64,000 bases of DNA from Syncephalis fuscata (GCA_025786725.1 JAHLTZ010000036.1:203604-267603), one strand, 5' to 3'; positions 37,243 to 50,395 are shown, counted from the first letter of the stretch. A program made the numbers and translations. Notes: generated by a model not told the origin, from the sequence alone.

Positions 37243-38093
37243 TTAAGAATTATTTTTTTGCTTTTTGCCGTCAGAACTCTTTTTGGAGTCGTCATAGCTT
37301 TTGTCGCTTCCATTTTGTTCTTTATTATCCTTCTTCTTACCCTTTGACTTTTTGTCACTGCTCTTGCCATCACCGTTATGCTTGCCGGAATCGCTGTTGT
37401 TATCCGATTTCGAATTGCCATTACTGTTATCTTTACTGTTGCTATTTGACTCCGAACTGTCAGCGCTATCCCCTTCAGTCTTGCTGTTACCAGAATCTTT
37501 CTTCTTTCCATGACCTTTTCCTTTCTTAATGTTAGAGTCGCTTCCAGTAGTGCCATTCGTGTCACTGGATCCATCTGATTCTTTATCTTTAGACGAGGTT
37601 GCTGGTTCGGTAGTATTGCTGCCGCTTGACGAGCCAGAGCAGTCGACAAACTTCCATTGGGCGGCCAATTCACCAACGCTCCTTTTGGCTACTTTATCAA
37701 AAGCAGCTGGACTAAGATCTATATGACCACTGTTACATGCTAAGAATAATAATTAGTATTGTTTTTTAAACTTAATAAAAAATACTTACATTCACACTTA
37801 TCAACAATTTTGACCACAACGCTACCAAGAGGTCCAGTGACTTCAGCACAGCGACCGCACACTGGTGACTTTTCAGTATCTTTATCATTGCCAAAGTCGG
37901 ATTTTCCTAAAGCTGCTACCATGTCACTTGAGCTAGAGGACTTGCCGGAGCAGGCATCGTTACTTGGCGTATAATAGGTAATAATACCTCGTCGCTCAAA
38001 ATGATTGACTTGGAATGCTCGTGGATAATGTCTCTTGGCAGAGACAATCACAGCGAGACTGAAAAGAAATAAAGCAGAAGAAGCAATACGCAT
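37243..38093 (-). CDS. Secreted expansin-like DPBB protein E4
   Basis: Exons 37790-38093 and 37243-37739, 266 residues, intact. Signal peptide MRIASSALFLFSLAVIVSA, then the DPBB core (GIITYYTPSNDACSGK, MVAALGKSDFGND, CGRCAEVTGPLGSVVVKIVD, GHIDLSPAAFDKV, AAQWKFVDCSG). The tail of about 130 residues is Ser/Lys/Asp/Asn/Gly-rich and twice the length of the E1 tail, ending GKKQKNNS. Intron position and phase match all other copies. It lies downstream of an AAT fragment, as in the other modules. Likely secreted and wall-associated; the tail resembles a hydrophilic linker or anchoring stalk (inference). Confidence 0.88.
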
Positions 38094-38304
38094 TTTGATG
38101 AATAGACTTTGTTAGTAAGTGTCGTTGTATAGATAGTTATCTTGCTATCGCGCTGCTGTTAATTGTGGTGTTCTGTGTTTGATTGCGGTGCCTGTCCGAC
38201 TGTTCTTATGAATGGTATAAAAAGATGATGAAGTTGTAATGACTTGGTCACTATGGCTGTGTGTGGGATGATGTTGTAAAGTTATTTTGTAAATCTATGG
38301 CCTT

Positions 38305-38314
38305 TATTTAAATA
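38305..38314 (-). promoter_or_regulatory. TATTTAAATA box upstream of E4
   Basis: Family promoter box, about 215 bp upstream of the E4 start. Confidence 0.5.
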
Positions 38315-38403
38315 AGAAAGTTGTATTGACGTTAAAAGTGTTTTCTATACTATTTTTAAAACATGCATCCATCCATTTGGTGACACTACTATTGGTTTCG
38401 CCA

Positions 38404-38421
38404 ACAGGTCTCCTAACCTGT
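38404..38421. promoter_or_regulatory. Inverted-repeat element ACAGGT-N6-ACCTGT, module 4
   Basis: ACAGGTCTCCTAACCTGT. Relative to the other copies both arms changed at paired positions (C to T, G to A), so the inverted repeat is preserved in a module whose spacer is otherwise well diverged. It is 311 bp upstream of E4. Confidence 0.6.
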
Positions 38422-39125
38422 GTACCATTGCTATAATTGGTAATATGAATTACCTAGCACCCGTTTCCTACACTTGTAATAAATATTTGTTATTCATACG
38501 TATGCAATATTTTTTATTTACACAAAATATGGATATATAGCTAATTAGCGTTTATTAGCAAATAAATATAACTAAATGTTTACGCTATTCTACACACAAT
38601 ATACATTTGATAATTGGTATATTGTATTGATTTGAACATATCATTCATTACACTGTGTTCGTGTCAATTTTTAGAGCTGTTTCAGCCAAGTACGCAAATC
38701 TATTGTTTTAAGAAATTAAAACTGTTTTATGGCTATTGCCATTATAGTCAAATATACTTATTTCCTAACTCTTACAATTGCCTTTTATTGCATTACTATA
38801 ATCGGCTAATATGACACATCTATATTCCAAATACCAACATCCAATGATGATTTATCTATTATTATATTCGCTGGTACTAGCCCTACTGCTATCAACACAT
38901 GTCAGTGATCTACGTGCTGATCAAACAGCACACAGTAGTGGGTAGCGAAGTGGGGCATATCCTATTTCTATATGCTGTAGCTGTACCATATTAATGCTAA
39001 AATAGATACAGATTTATTGATGCAAGGCGTATATATCAATAAAACGCAATGCAGTTTCATAAGCATTAGTGTTAGAACAAAAGCATTGTAATATATATAG
39101 CAAACATTTATTTGCATTTGTTCGC

Positions 39126-39520
39126 ATTAGCACCTTTCATACCAATTATTTAGTAATTTCGTACTGACTTGGGAGATATACTTGACGTTATGTGAAAACA
39201 CACCGGCAATTGGAATACGATCATCTTTAGCCAGATAGACATGACGATCACGCTTCAATGTCTCAACTTGGACAGGCTTCAAACCAAAGCAGCGGAGCAT
39301 ACCAATTTAATCTTTGCTATGAGGTCAGTTAAGTTTTGGGCCAAAACCATTGATTAAATAGTCATACAGCTGGATATATATAGAAATGAGACTTTTGCCC
39401 ATCGTCTTAGCTTTACTGAGTTTTAAGGAAGAACATAGGTAATAAAGAAGTATAATAATATGTAATGTTTGATTTATTTATAACCATCTACCGTTCTTGG
39501 CGCAAAGCATTATGTGCAAT
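39126..39520 (-). pseudogene. AAT 3'-end pseudogene, module 4
   Basis: Decayed copy of the last AAT exon, the preceding intron and the end of exon 6 (compare 17065-17450). Blocks such as CACACCGGCAATTG and GACGATCACGCTTCAATG remain, but stops and indels break the frame. It shows that the duplicated segment once reached at least into exon 6. Confidence 0.85.
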
Positions 39521-40382
39521 ATGCTAATTGTGTTGATAGTTGAGCACATAACAGTAGAAGAGTTAAAAATACTGTATGTATGATTGTTGAACAGATTTAT
39601 AGTAGTATAAACTGCTAGTGATAGTATAATAAGTAATGTTTTACAACAAAGTGAATAATCAAGCCTTAGCAGTATGTAATCAAACATAATAAAATGCTAA
39701 TTGAATAAACATTCGCCATGTTAGCGAAAGTGCTGACAAACAAGACAAAAATAAAGAATAACATTACGACGACGTGGTATGAAAAGTATTTACATTTGAA
39801 CTAACGTTAGTCAACTACTAGCACTAACTAACTAACTAATATATAGAGTTTATAAGTTTATTTAATGAATGTTGTTAAATATGAAGAAAAATAAAGAGAA
39901 ATGTGATGACGTAGATTGTAAACTGTGCAGCTAATATGGGTGAATATATAATAACGTGTTATAAAATATTAATAATATAGTAATAAATGTAATAGCTACC
40001 ATTATTATAGAACGCGCTCATTAGTAAAAATGTTTATTAAAAGAATAGATAAATACGAATAAACTTAGCACTTTTACTAAATGTCCTCGTTGCTACATCA
40101 AAACTGACTTGTATCAAAATGAAAGGTGGCATTACAATAATATACATTACCTATAATGGTCATACAACGTGTTCAAAGTATTTTATTATATATTAATAGG
40201 AACATAATGAACAACGAAAGAAGAGAAATACTTTTTGAATACTAGATTACGTCTATATTGCCAGTACAGATAAAAAATGAAACAAAAGGGGCATTAGGCC
40301 AAGTTTCCGGTAATGGTCACTTCATAACGTAACACCTGTTTCCTTTATTCCATTTGTAAACTTTCAAGTAATTCTTTTAATA
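39521..40382. other. AT-rich spacer with a decayed R-like segment
   Basis: Around 39910-40020 there is weak similarity to part of repeat R (14400-14540: a GTGCAG block and ATAAAATATTAATA). The rest is AT-rich without features. It holds the MET2 promoter at its right end. Confidence 0.45.
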
Positions 40383-42235
40383 ATGTTGCCTAATTACTTT
40401 CGTTTCAGCCTACTTTACTCAAAGAGGATAGCAAAACAACAAATAATCTGTTCTTTTACACGAACACTATCGGGGACAGCTGGAAATTCAATAGCAGTTA
40501 CACGTTCAGCGCAAAAGAACTCACCACCAGCTGGCTTTTCAAACCGTGGTCAAACAACAACTACAACTACAAATAACGACGGCCAGCTGGCGTTTCCATG
40601 CGTAGACTTATTGGCTGACCGGCAAAGAGCGCTAGATAACGGACCAGAGCCGGCGTATGACCGTGTCGTTACCGGCTACGAGCTGTTTAACTACAATGGA
40701 AATCCATTTTTGATGGATCATGGCGGACAGCTCACCAGCTTTCAGCTAGCGTATGAAACTTGGGGCAAGTTAGCTGCGGATAAATCAAATGCTATTCTGC
40801 TTCATACAGGCTTATCGGCTAGTAGCCATGCTCGTAGTCACGCAAAAAACGAAGCACCTGGCTGGTGGGAACGATTTATTGGTAAGAAGGCTGTACAAAA
40901 TTCTATTTTTCCACCTCCTAAGCATTGGCGCTATTACTAGGTCCTGGTAGGCCATTAGATACCAATAAGTTTTTTATTATTTGCACAAATGTATTGGGTG
41001 GCTGCTATGGCTCCACCGGCCCAAGTTCAATCAATCCAGATACAGATGAACGTTACGCTACTAGATTTCCAATTTTGACCATTTTTGACATGGTTCGCGC
41101 ACAGTTCTGTCTTTTGGATTACTTTGGCATCCAACGCTTGCACGCTAGTGTTGGTGCTAGCATGGGTGGTATGCAGGTTAGTTAATTAGCATTATTGCTT
41201 TACAAGTGATCTATATCTATAACTAAACACTGTTTAGTCACTGACAGCAGCCTCACTGTTTCCGGATAGAGTTGGTCGGCTAATTACTATATCTGCTTGT
41301 GCTCGCTCACATCCTTATTCCATTGCTTTGCGACATACACAACGACAAGGCAAGTTAGTGAGAAAATATACTTTCAATACTAAGTATTTATTTAGTATTA
41401 ATGTCTGATCCCAACTGGAAAAAGGGACATTATTATGGTAGTGCTCCACCACATATTGGTATGAAGGTAATTTGTTATTGTAACATGGATTTATTCTAAT
41501 GTTGTCTAATATAGCTTGCACGTGAAATTGCTACAATCACGTAAGTAGTTAAATTTAACATCAATTACTTATTAACACTGCCACGCAACTGCCATTTAGC
41601 TATCGATCTGGTCCTGAGTGGGAGCAGCGATTTGGACGCAAACGTGCTGACGAAGACATGGAACCGGCTATGTGTCCAGATTTTCTCATTGAAACATATC
41701 TTGACCACCAGGTAAATAGACTACACCGACTGATTTGCACTAATAGCGCATTTAAATGAATTAAACGTAGGGGGAGCGATTTTGTTTACAATACGATGCT
41801 AATTCATGGCTTTACATTTCAAAAGCCATGGATATGTTTGATTTGTCCGCATCAGCTCAACAACACTTGGCGGAAAAACGACAATCACACCATTCTAGCA
41901 CCGGGTTATTTAATGTCGATTCAACTCCAAGCAAAAGTACATGTTCGTCTGAATTCCCCGTTACTAGCCATGCATCTCAAACTGCTTCGAATAATCTACA
42001 CGACCTCGTAAAAGGACTTTCGCACGTACAAATGCCTACATTAGTATTGGGCGTACAGTCAGATATATTGTTTCCTCATTGGCAACAGCGAGAGATTGCA
42101 CAATGCTTACGAGAAGCTGGAAATCATAACATCACACATTATGAACTAGATGCCATTTACGGCCATGACACATTTCTTATCGATGTTGTGACGGTGGGTG
42201 CAGCCGTCAAAGGCCATCTTGAAAACCAAATCTAA
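40383..42235 (+). CDS. MET2: Homoserine O-acetyltransferase
   Basis: Seven exons (40383-40881, 40941-41176, 41238-41349, 41396-41466, 41515-41540, 41600-41711, 41771-42235) encode 506 residues. The enzyme transfers acetyl from acetyl-CoA to homoserine in the methionine pathway. It is an alpha/beta hydrolase with [15 protein letters not shown], the nucleophile elbow GASMGGMQ (Ser near 240), [11 protein letters not shown], and the Asp ([10 protein letters not shown], near 450) and His (YGHDTFL, near 484) of the triad. The N-terminal 70 residues are basic and Thr/Ser-rich, possibly an organelle-targeting or low-complexity leader. Intron 3 is a GC-AG intron (donor GCAAGT at 41350); the others are GT-AG. 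A Ser-rich insert of about 35 residues precedes the Asp strand. Confidence 0.94.
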
Positions 42236-42974
42236 GTTACTACGGCAACTTGAATACTCTAGTCAATAAATAAAACCGATCTTTTTCTATTTTATTGCTT
42301 TCATTATTATTCTGATGACATGTTGCATGATTATGGGTGTTTGATGTCAAATGATATTATCCATTTTATTATATTCACTATTTTACTAATGAACTAAATA
42401 AACATATCTACAATAATGGCATTTATTACTATGCTGTCAATATTCTATTTCACATTACTATATACTCATTCATATTAACTAAACAAATTACAAGTTACAC
42501 CATTATACTCCTTTTCTCTTTCTTCAAATTTGACAATATTCATTTATTGAATAAATTTATACACTATAAATGTTACTTGTTTAAAGTTAGTAGCTAAATA
42601 ACTGCTAACTCAAATGCAAACGCATTTCATACCGTGCCATTATAAAAATATTTTTGAATGTTGTCTTTTTTAATTACTTTCATTAATATGGTAGATGTTT
42701 ATTGAATTGGTGTTTTATTTTGTTTGAGTAAATACTGCTAAAATTTTGTCATTCATTTTGTTGTAATACCGATCATTAATTATTGTATCAAAGCTAGTAG
42801 GTTACGTCAACATACTAGCATTTAAACTTATTCAGTAATCATAAAATTTTTTCTGTTATGTGCTCAATTGCCGGCACGATTAATGTATTAACTATAATGC
42901 CATGTTCTAAGGGTGGTAGGCGATAAAAAATAGAACAAAACATCATGTATTATTATGCCTCTTTTCGCCTATGT
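42236..42974. other. Intergenic AT-rich region after MET2
   Basis: 740 bp, no gene, no clear repeat. The AAT fragment of module 5 begins at its right end. Confidence 0.5.
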
Positions 42975-43262
42975 CCTTTCTTAAGGCTCGGTAAATTGAA
43001 GGCAATGGGTAATCATATCATCTCCATACGTATCCAATTGTATGACCATTTGACTGATGATTATAGTTCCAGGCTTAACTGGTCCCATGTCAAAAATCAA
43101 TTGATATGTCCTGTTTCACCAGTTTGAGGCCCGACTAAGGTGAGGTGTTGACGTGTGATCACCATGCTTATTTGACTAAGAACTGTCGTATTTCAATCCT
43201 CTGTGTTCCTTTGTATAACACAGAAAATCCCGCCCGAGCCATGTATGAGATTATTAATTAAT
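42975..43262 (+). pseudogene. AAT 3'-end pseudogene, module 5
   Basis: Decayed plus-strand copy of the last AAT exon, starting at its acceptor (CTTAAGGCTCGG) and running to the stop region (CCATGTATGAGATTATTAA). Internal indels and stops break the frame. Confidence 0.85.
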
Positions 43263-43985
43263 TGGTGTGGGAGTTGCGGATTTGAGACAAATGCAAATAA
43301 ATGTTTGATATGTGTAAAACTACAGTGCCTTTACTTCGGTAATTCTATGAAACTACACTGCGTTTTATTTACGTCTACACTTTACATTAGTAAATAGGTC
43401 TTTATATTAGCACTAAATATGGCATAAATACAATGTTTGGAAATAAAACAAGCTATACTGTTTTGGCCTACTCCTATACACTGTTTGATTATCGCCTGGG
43501 CCACTGAAACCGTGTTAATAGCGATAGTGGTGGTATTAGCAAGCATAGTAGTAAATGTGACCGTTCTTGAATATTACTATTTAGAATACAAATATGTCAT
43601 ATTAATTGACGATGGTGGTGCGGTAAAGGGCAATTGTACGCGTTAAAAGATACGTTCAGTCATAATAGCAATAGCCATAAAATAGTTCAGATTTCTTAAA
43701 ACGGTTGATGTGTGCGTTTGTTTAAAACAATTCTAAACGAGTTAAGGGGAACACGGTGTAATGAATGACATGTTCAAATCAATACAATATGCTAGTTATC
43801 AAATATATATTATATGTAAAATAGCACAAAATATCACTAATTTATTTGCTAATAAACGCTAATTAGCTACATACCTATATTTTGTGTAAATGAAAAATAT
43901 TGCATGCGTATGAATAGCAAACATTTAGTACAAGTGTAAATATTAGGAGCTAGATAATTCATGTCACCAGTTATGGTAATGATAC

Positions 43986-44003
43986 ACAGGCTAGGAGGCC
44001 TGT
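43986..44003. promoter_or_regulatory. Inverted-repeat element, module 5
   Basis: ACAGGCTAGGAGGCCTGT, 315 bp upstream of E5. Confidence 0.55.
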
Positions 44004-44096
44004 TGGTGAAACGCCAACGGTGGCGTCACCAAATGGATGGATACATGTTTCAAGAGACACTGTGACGGATGGTTTTAACGTCGATACGACTTTCGT

Positions 44097-44104
44097 ATTT
44101 AAAG
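44097..44104 (+). promoter_or_regulatory. TATTTAAA box upstream of E5
   Basis: Family promoter box about 214 bp upstream of the E5 start. Confidence 0.5.
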
Positions 44105-44317
44105 GGTGGTTGATAGACCGACAAATAAACTATACAACATCATCCAAGTACAATTATAGTGATCAATTCACTAACGCTCTATTATCTTTTTACGTACCCC
44201 ATACAAACAGTCGGGCTGGCACCGCGGTTAACTACGATACACCACGATTAACAACAACAACAACAATAGGATAACTATCCATACGAAAACATTCACAAAC
44301 AAAGTTTATTCATCAAA

Positions 44318-45224
44318 ATGCGCGTCACTTTTTCTGCTTTATTCCTTTTCAGTCTCGCCGTGATTGTCTCTGCCAAGAGACATTATCCACGAGCATTCCA
44401 AGTCAATCATTTTGAGCGACGAGGTATTATTACCTATTATACACCAAGTAACGATGCCTGTACCGGCAAGTCCTCCAGCTCAAGTGACATGGTGGCTGCT
44501 TTAGCAAAATCCGATTTTGGTGGCGATTATGGAGGCAACACCGAAAAATCACCCACATGTGGCCGCTGTGTTGAAGTTACCGGACCTCTTGGTAAAGTTG
44601 TGGTCAAGATTGTTGATATGTGTGAATGTAAGTATTTGTTTATTAAGTTTAAAAAATACAATACTAATTATTACTTTAGCATGCAACAGTGGCCATGTAG
44701 ATCTTAGTCCAGTTGCTTTTGAAAAAGTGGCTAAAAAAAGCGCTGGTAAACTGACTGCCCAATGGAAGTTTGTTGACTGCTCTGGCGCATCAAGCGGCGG
44801 CAAAACCTCCGAACCAGCACCAGTAACTGAAGGCAAAGAAGCTGGAGACAAGGGGGGTGATGAATCCGGTGACAAGACTGACACTGCCGAAAGCGATTCC
44901 AGTAACAAAAAAAACAAAGGTTACGGAAAGAAGGATTCTGGTAGCAATAAGACTGAAGGTGATAGTACTGATAGTTCGGAGTCGAATAGCGGCAGTAAAG
45001 ATAGCAGCACTGGTAGTTCGGATTCAGGCAACGACGGTGGCAATAGTGGTGACAGCGATTCTGGCAAATATAACGGTGGTGGCAAGAGTGGCGGTAAAAA
45101 GTCAAAGGGTAAGAAGAACAAGGACAAAAAACAAAAGCAAGGTGGCAAGAACCATGATGACTCTAAAAAAAAGTCTGGCAGTAAAAAGCAAAAAAATGAT
45201 TCTAAAAAATCATATGGCTATTAA
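44318..45224 (+). CDS. Secreted expansin-like DPBB protein E5
   Basis: Exons 44318-44627 and 44680-45224, 284 residues, intact; the longest copy. Signal peptide MRVTFSALFLFSLAVIVSA, then the DPBB core combining features of E4 (TPSNDACTGKSSSS) and E2/E3 (AKSDFGGDYGGN, CGRCVEVTGPLGK, GHVDLSPVAFEKV). The tail of about 150 residues is Gly/Ser/Lys/Asp-rich with short repeats of the SGSKDSS and GGKS type and ends KKSYGY. Exon 1 looks like a mosaic of two paralogues. Same intron position as the other copies. Probably secreted; the tail may bind or bridge wall polymers through charge (inference). Confidence 0.88.
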
Positions 45225-45600
45225 TGTAGATAGATTAGTATTGCTAGGCTGGTCCTGGCAAACGTGTATACGACAAATGAATAAACACATGATGAACAAA
45301 CGATTATAGTATCCATTTATTTATATAATTTAATGTTCTGTTGCTATACCTTGTACAATACATTGCTGTTGATTTGTAACTATACTGATGATATACTCTA
45401 TGATAATGATTTATTTTAAGACAAAATAACATTTATTTGTTTTTATTATATTCGTTTATTGATATGTATGTTCTATGATGATGAGTAGTTTTAATGTTAA
45501 ATGGCTTTTATTCTTAATGCATTATTGCTTCACTTGTTGTTCTATACTGTACCGACATGTTGGGTAAATTGACTTTTATTATTTCACACTCCATTTATTA
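45225..45600. repeat. Inverted partial R and 3' flank of E5
   Basis: 45290-45395 matches the expansin-proximal end of R in inverted orientation (ACACATGATGAACAAACG and following). Similarity fades after about 45400. Confidence 0.65.
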
Positions 45601-45935
45601 ATAAATTAAACTCCTTTGTTTATAAATATTGACTGACAGGCTCACATCTCACAATCTACGTCATCACTTTCACTTTCTTTTTCTTCACACTTGATAGTAT
45701 ACATCCATTGCATATACTTGTACGCTCCATACATGCTACTTAGCTGGTGTCAGTAACTACTGACTACCAGACAACTGCAAACACTTTTGCATTAATCTCT
45801 TGCATTGCTTTTCTTTAAGCTTACCTTTTTGCAAATTACCTTATTCACTTTGAACATTGGTATTGACAGCTTCTTTAACGTGGTAGGTACCTTTCTGTCT
45901 TGTTTCTATGCTATGTTGAATATATGCTATATTTT

Positions 45936-46057
45936 GCTATAGATTGCCACTACAGGTCAGCTGGCAACAGCTTTACTATTCAACAGCGGCAGTGCGATCT
46001 ACTACTGTCGAGACGGTACGGCTGCTGTCAGTACGATCTGCCGCGGCAATCTATAGC
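45936..46057. other. Long imperfect hairpin, about 120 nt
   Basis: GCTATAGATTGCC (45936-45948) is the exact reverse complement of GGCAATCTATAGC (46045-46057). Inside it, a GCGGCAG / TGCCGC pair nests as well. The enclosed sequence is GC-richer than its surroundings. It could be a structured RNA or a DNA cruciform. Confidence 0.5.
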
Positions 46058-49000
46058 AAAGCAGTGTATATAGTGATTGTGGCAGCATATAGCCAGCATA
46101 GTCGCCATGTACAGCTGCTGTATGCATACACCACCAATATTAGTATATCGAACTGCTAGTATAGTTGCTAAGTAAGTCTTCAGCACCAGTGCAACGATGC
46201 GAGTTGCACTGTGCTATTATGTATGTGCACAGCTGTCAATACGATGACTGTGGTGACTATATGCGCTGTTATTACTTCTCTACCTGAACATTCTCGCTCA
46301 ACACTGCTTCTTTCTAAACATCGGCGTTTTTAAATGCAACAACTAATGCAAGACCTAACACGCTAACTGTGTAGACTGTAGTATATTTGAGCAAATGTTG
46401 CTATTTGAGCATTGTCACCAACGGCTACAGGCTCTGTATTCTGTGAACAAACATTGGTGTATATGCTGTCGTTTGATCGACAGCGTCTTCCATAGCATCC
46501 TGCTTAGTATGTAGTCAGTGGTGCTTGTGCAGTGCTTTATTTACATTCTAATTATCGCATTAGTTGTCCTGAGCCGGTACTGTAACTGGTGTCAATGTTT
46601 ATGACAGGTCGCTATTTGACAGCCTCTGACTATGCTCTATCAGTCTACATCTGAAGCATTTACCGCTTCTTTGAAGTTACAGGTAAGCATTGTTATGTTT
46701 TATTGAACTATGTATTATTGTGTAACAAAGACGGTATAACACAAATAGCCATGTACGCTTTATAATCAGCTGTTTACTATGGTAAGACAACTGGTACTGC
46801 TACATAATAAATATATGCTTATTTTTATTTCAAACTACTTACCGTTTAATCAGCTATTATTCTTGCGTAAATATTTGCATATGTCGTGTTAGTGTTGCTG
46901 TTTACATTCATGTTGCTATACTTTGTTTCCAAATAATCTATGTTTGCAGTAGTGCTTTGTTATGCGCGTGCATACATACTTATACCATACAGATGCACCA
47001 TTGCCTACTGTGTATTGTATAGCTGCTTATTTTTTGCATGTGCACTGTAGAATACATACTATAGCAAACATATCCGATATATGTTACTGTTTATACAATT
47101 GTGGTACCTTTTCATTCAATGTGCTATCCATTGCGATACAACTTGTCATCCGTCATTCCAGCCTACTGAATACTGTGTGGCCAACTGCATTTGCATGTAT
47201 AGACTTTTGGCTACCCAATATGCTATGGTATGTACGCTCTATAGTGTTATTGCATATACCACTGTATATTATTGTATAAACATACTATGTGCCGTTATTA
47301 TACTATCCTATATACTGCCAGCCTATTTACAGTCATGTTTTTGTCTTTTTACTGTTTTGTGTGTGCTAACGTGTAGTTTGACATACTATGATATCAAATA
47401 AACGATCGATCTGCTATAAACATCAAAATATACAGTTGTTTAGTTCTAACAACCATGTTAGATGCGATAGACAGTTACAGCACACGATATAACCTAGCGA
47501 CAATGTATACAACACAGCTAATTAGTAATACGCCATACAATGCGCAATAGCGGTATTGTACATATCTCCAATGATCCAATAGCAATGCGGCATGATTATA
47601 TACGACCAGTAAGCTATCGGTAATATCTATAACAACATTTTCAAACATGGCTACAATAAACACTGTATATACACTACAATGGAATAAACAATGTTAAGCA
47701 AGCAGGTATAGGCATATAGTCCAGTATAGTGATATGTTTTAGCATTGCATAAAAGTACAAAGTAATAAATACTTGCGGTATGTAGTTTGCACTCTCAAAG
47801 CAATGCGTGGTGTATTTAAATATAATAGGCGTAAAATAAATGACATGCCAAAACATATCAACAAGCCATGTCAAACTATAATAAGCGTGCATGTTGTATC
47901 CATACATATTACTATACGGCTATTAGTATATTGTGTATACAATACAACTTACAGCTTCGTGTTGAATAGTTAAATGCAGCTACAGTTTATTGAAAAATAT
48001 ACAGTATACAGCAGTAGCAAATGCAGTATGCTTATAGCGATGTATAGCATGTTGTATCAAAGTGATTATATACGTCGTATAAACATCAGTAGTATATCAA
48101 GCACAACTAATATGATAAACAAGCTAGATGCCACAAACACAGCGGTTATCGGATATATATTATACAATAGGCTGTATACTGCTGGTATTATGAGTACATA
48201 CGCATAAATAAACAAGGCTTTTCAGTAAACATATACGCAAATATAATGGTTGGCATAGTAAAAGACTTTGAATAAAAAGCGTGTTTATTTATTATGACAA
48301 ACTATATATGTATACAACAACAAATCTAGGCAGCTAGTTACTAGAGTTTGACAGCATAAAGTGAATGCTACACTGAGTATATTGAATACAAATAGAGCGA
48401 GGTGGCAGTTGACAGATTTTACAACAAATAAAGCTATTGATACATAAACAATTATGATAAATAGTACATGTTTATCGATTATTAAAATTGTGTGGAATAG
48501 ACCAGCAGCATAAACACTACTGTGTGTGTGACATGGTATTGCTATAACCAACTGTAACTACAGCAAGACATACAAACATATAATCAGCACCATGTAAACA
48601 GTATATGGCATGCAAGTATAAACGCAGTATAGCCAACCAAAACTGTCCAGTTTAAGCGGATAGATAATCATATGCAAGTAGCAAGTATTCATTGTGTAGC
48701 TGAACAAAGCAGACATATAAAGCATACGCAATGCAAATTATTATGCAACGAAACAGCTTGGCACAGCAGCCATAATACCACCCAATAACCAATACAAAAG
48801 CAAGTATAAGCGCGACATTTGCTTACTTTTAAGATAAGTTGTTACAACAGGAAAGATTACAAAGCTATAGTCAATTAAATATATGAAGCAGAAGAAACAA
48901 ACAAATAAAAACAACATTATAGAACTCTTTAGATCAATACTGCACAATATTATACACAGAAAATAGTAACTCGACTATTTCACACGCATACACACATCAG

Positions 49001-50395
49001 TAGTTTGAATTGTTGTTTATTTGCAGTAGAATATCTGTATATACAACTTGTAGTATCACCATGTTGTTGTACTCATGCGGTTTAATACCATTACATTAGC
49101 CAAATAGGCCTGTATTGAACATAAATATTAAATAGTCAGTCTACACCTTGCTAAACCAGTAAATAGTTCGATAAACCATATGGTGCAATCACAACAACTA
49201 ACAGCATGTGACATTTGATGTTGTATTTACTTTTTATAGCAACAGCATCATGAATACCGCGAATTAACAACAAATGTATTCGACTGAAACAATATGATAT
49301 TGTTTATACAATACATGTAGTTGTAATAATATATAATGATATTTATTCAAGTTATTTTCACAGATTCTAATAGTCATAACAATTAGCTTATTTATTTATA
49401 TTATTGCTTTGTCCACTTATTTAATTGATTGCTATTTCAATATACATACATACACAAATGCCATTAGCAACCATAAACAATATCAATAGTCTATACAGTA
49501 CATTAGCATTGAGGCTTAGCTTTAAAAGTATATTGTTGCTAAGTATATTGTAGTCAGCGTATAGCGCTGTTATTAATGTAGATACATATTAGCTATATTA
49601 TTTGAACCAGTTGATTTTTAAAGCATTTTCTAATACTTTTATTGTTTTATAGCATCGATACATGTTATTTTCTATTATATGTAAGAATTATAGCATAAAT
49701 ATGTATGTAATATACGCAATAGGTATAGCTGTAGTGTACTTGATGTATATATAAATACTTGTATCTGTAAATATATCCGTTAGTATTAAAGGTGTTAGTT
49801 GTAGCTGCTTGATATAGATGACAACTGATGCTATCAATATATATGCTTTAATAGTAAACTCAGATACGGTTGATCAATATTATATCAAAACAGTGAATAT
49901 GTTGTAATGCTTCAAATGAATAAGCATATCCAAGATTGATTGATAATGCATTGTATACATCATATACTTATTTTACTGTCGATACTGTAGCAATATGTAA
50001 AAATGGCAATTGTTTAGTCATTGCCGTGCTGTAGACACTGGCAATGACACCACACTATGTTCGGCAATACCTATACTACTATTATTGATACACTTATAGT
50101 TTGCCGTTATGTTTGATCGACTATAAAGCAATATATGAGCATTGTATAATAAACACTATGCACTACATGTATAGCTAGTATTGGTTTTATAGTCATGACC
50201 TTGATGAAGGTGTACGAATAGCAATGCTGAAGTTATAGTGCATGCAGCTCAATAGAAAAATTAAGCTGAAATATATTACTAATAAAGCTATAAACAAACA
50301 AACAATAATTATGAATGGAGCGTTAATACTTATAATACAATGATGTAAAAGTGAATAAGTATACAATAGGAAAGACATAAATAACAGTAGTAAAG

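Larger units (their letters stand above)
38094..39125. other. Diverged AAT-expansin spacer, module 4
   Basis: The same order of landmarks as 15787-17064 but with many substitutions and indels, so this is an older duplicate than modules 1-3 and 5. No gene. Confidence 0.7.
43263..44317. other. AAT-expansin spacer and promoter, module 5
   Basis: 43263-43780 is diverged spacer. From 43790 it becomes nearly identical to the left palindrome arm and E2 promoter (inverted), up to the E5 start. The sharp change in similarity suggests gene conversion between modules 2 and 5. No gene. Confidence 0.65.

Noticed and set aside
46962-48947. Hydrophobic frames suggesting a multi-spanning membrane protein
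   Set aside because: Hydrophobicity tracks local T-richness on each strand; frames are interrupted by stops without usable splice sites and no family signal is visible.
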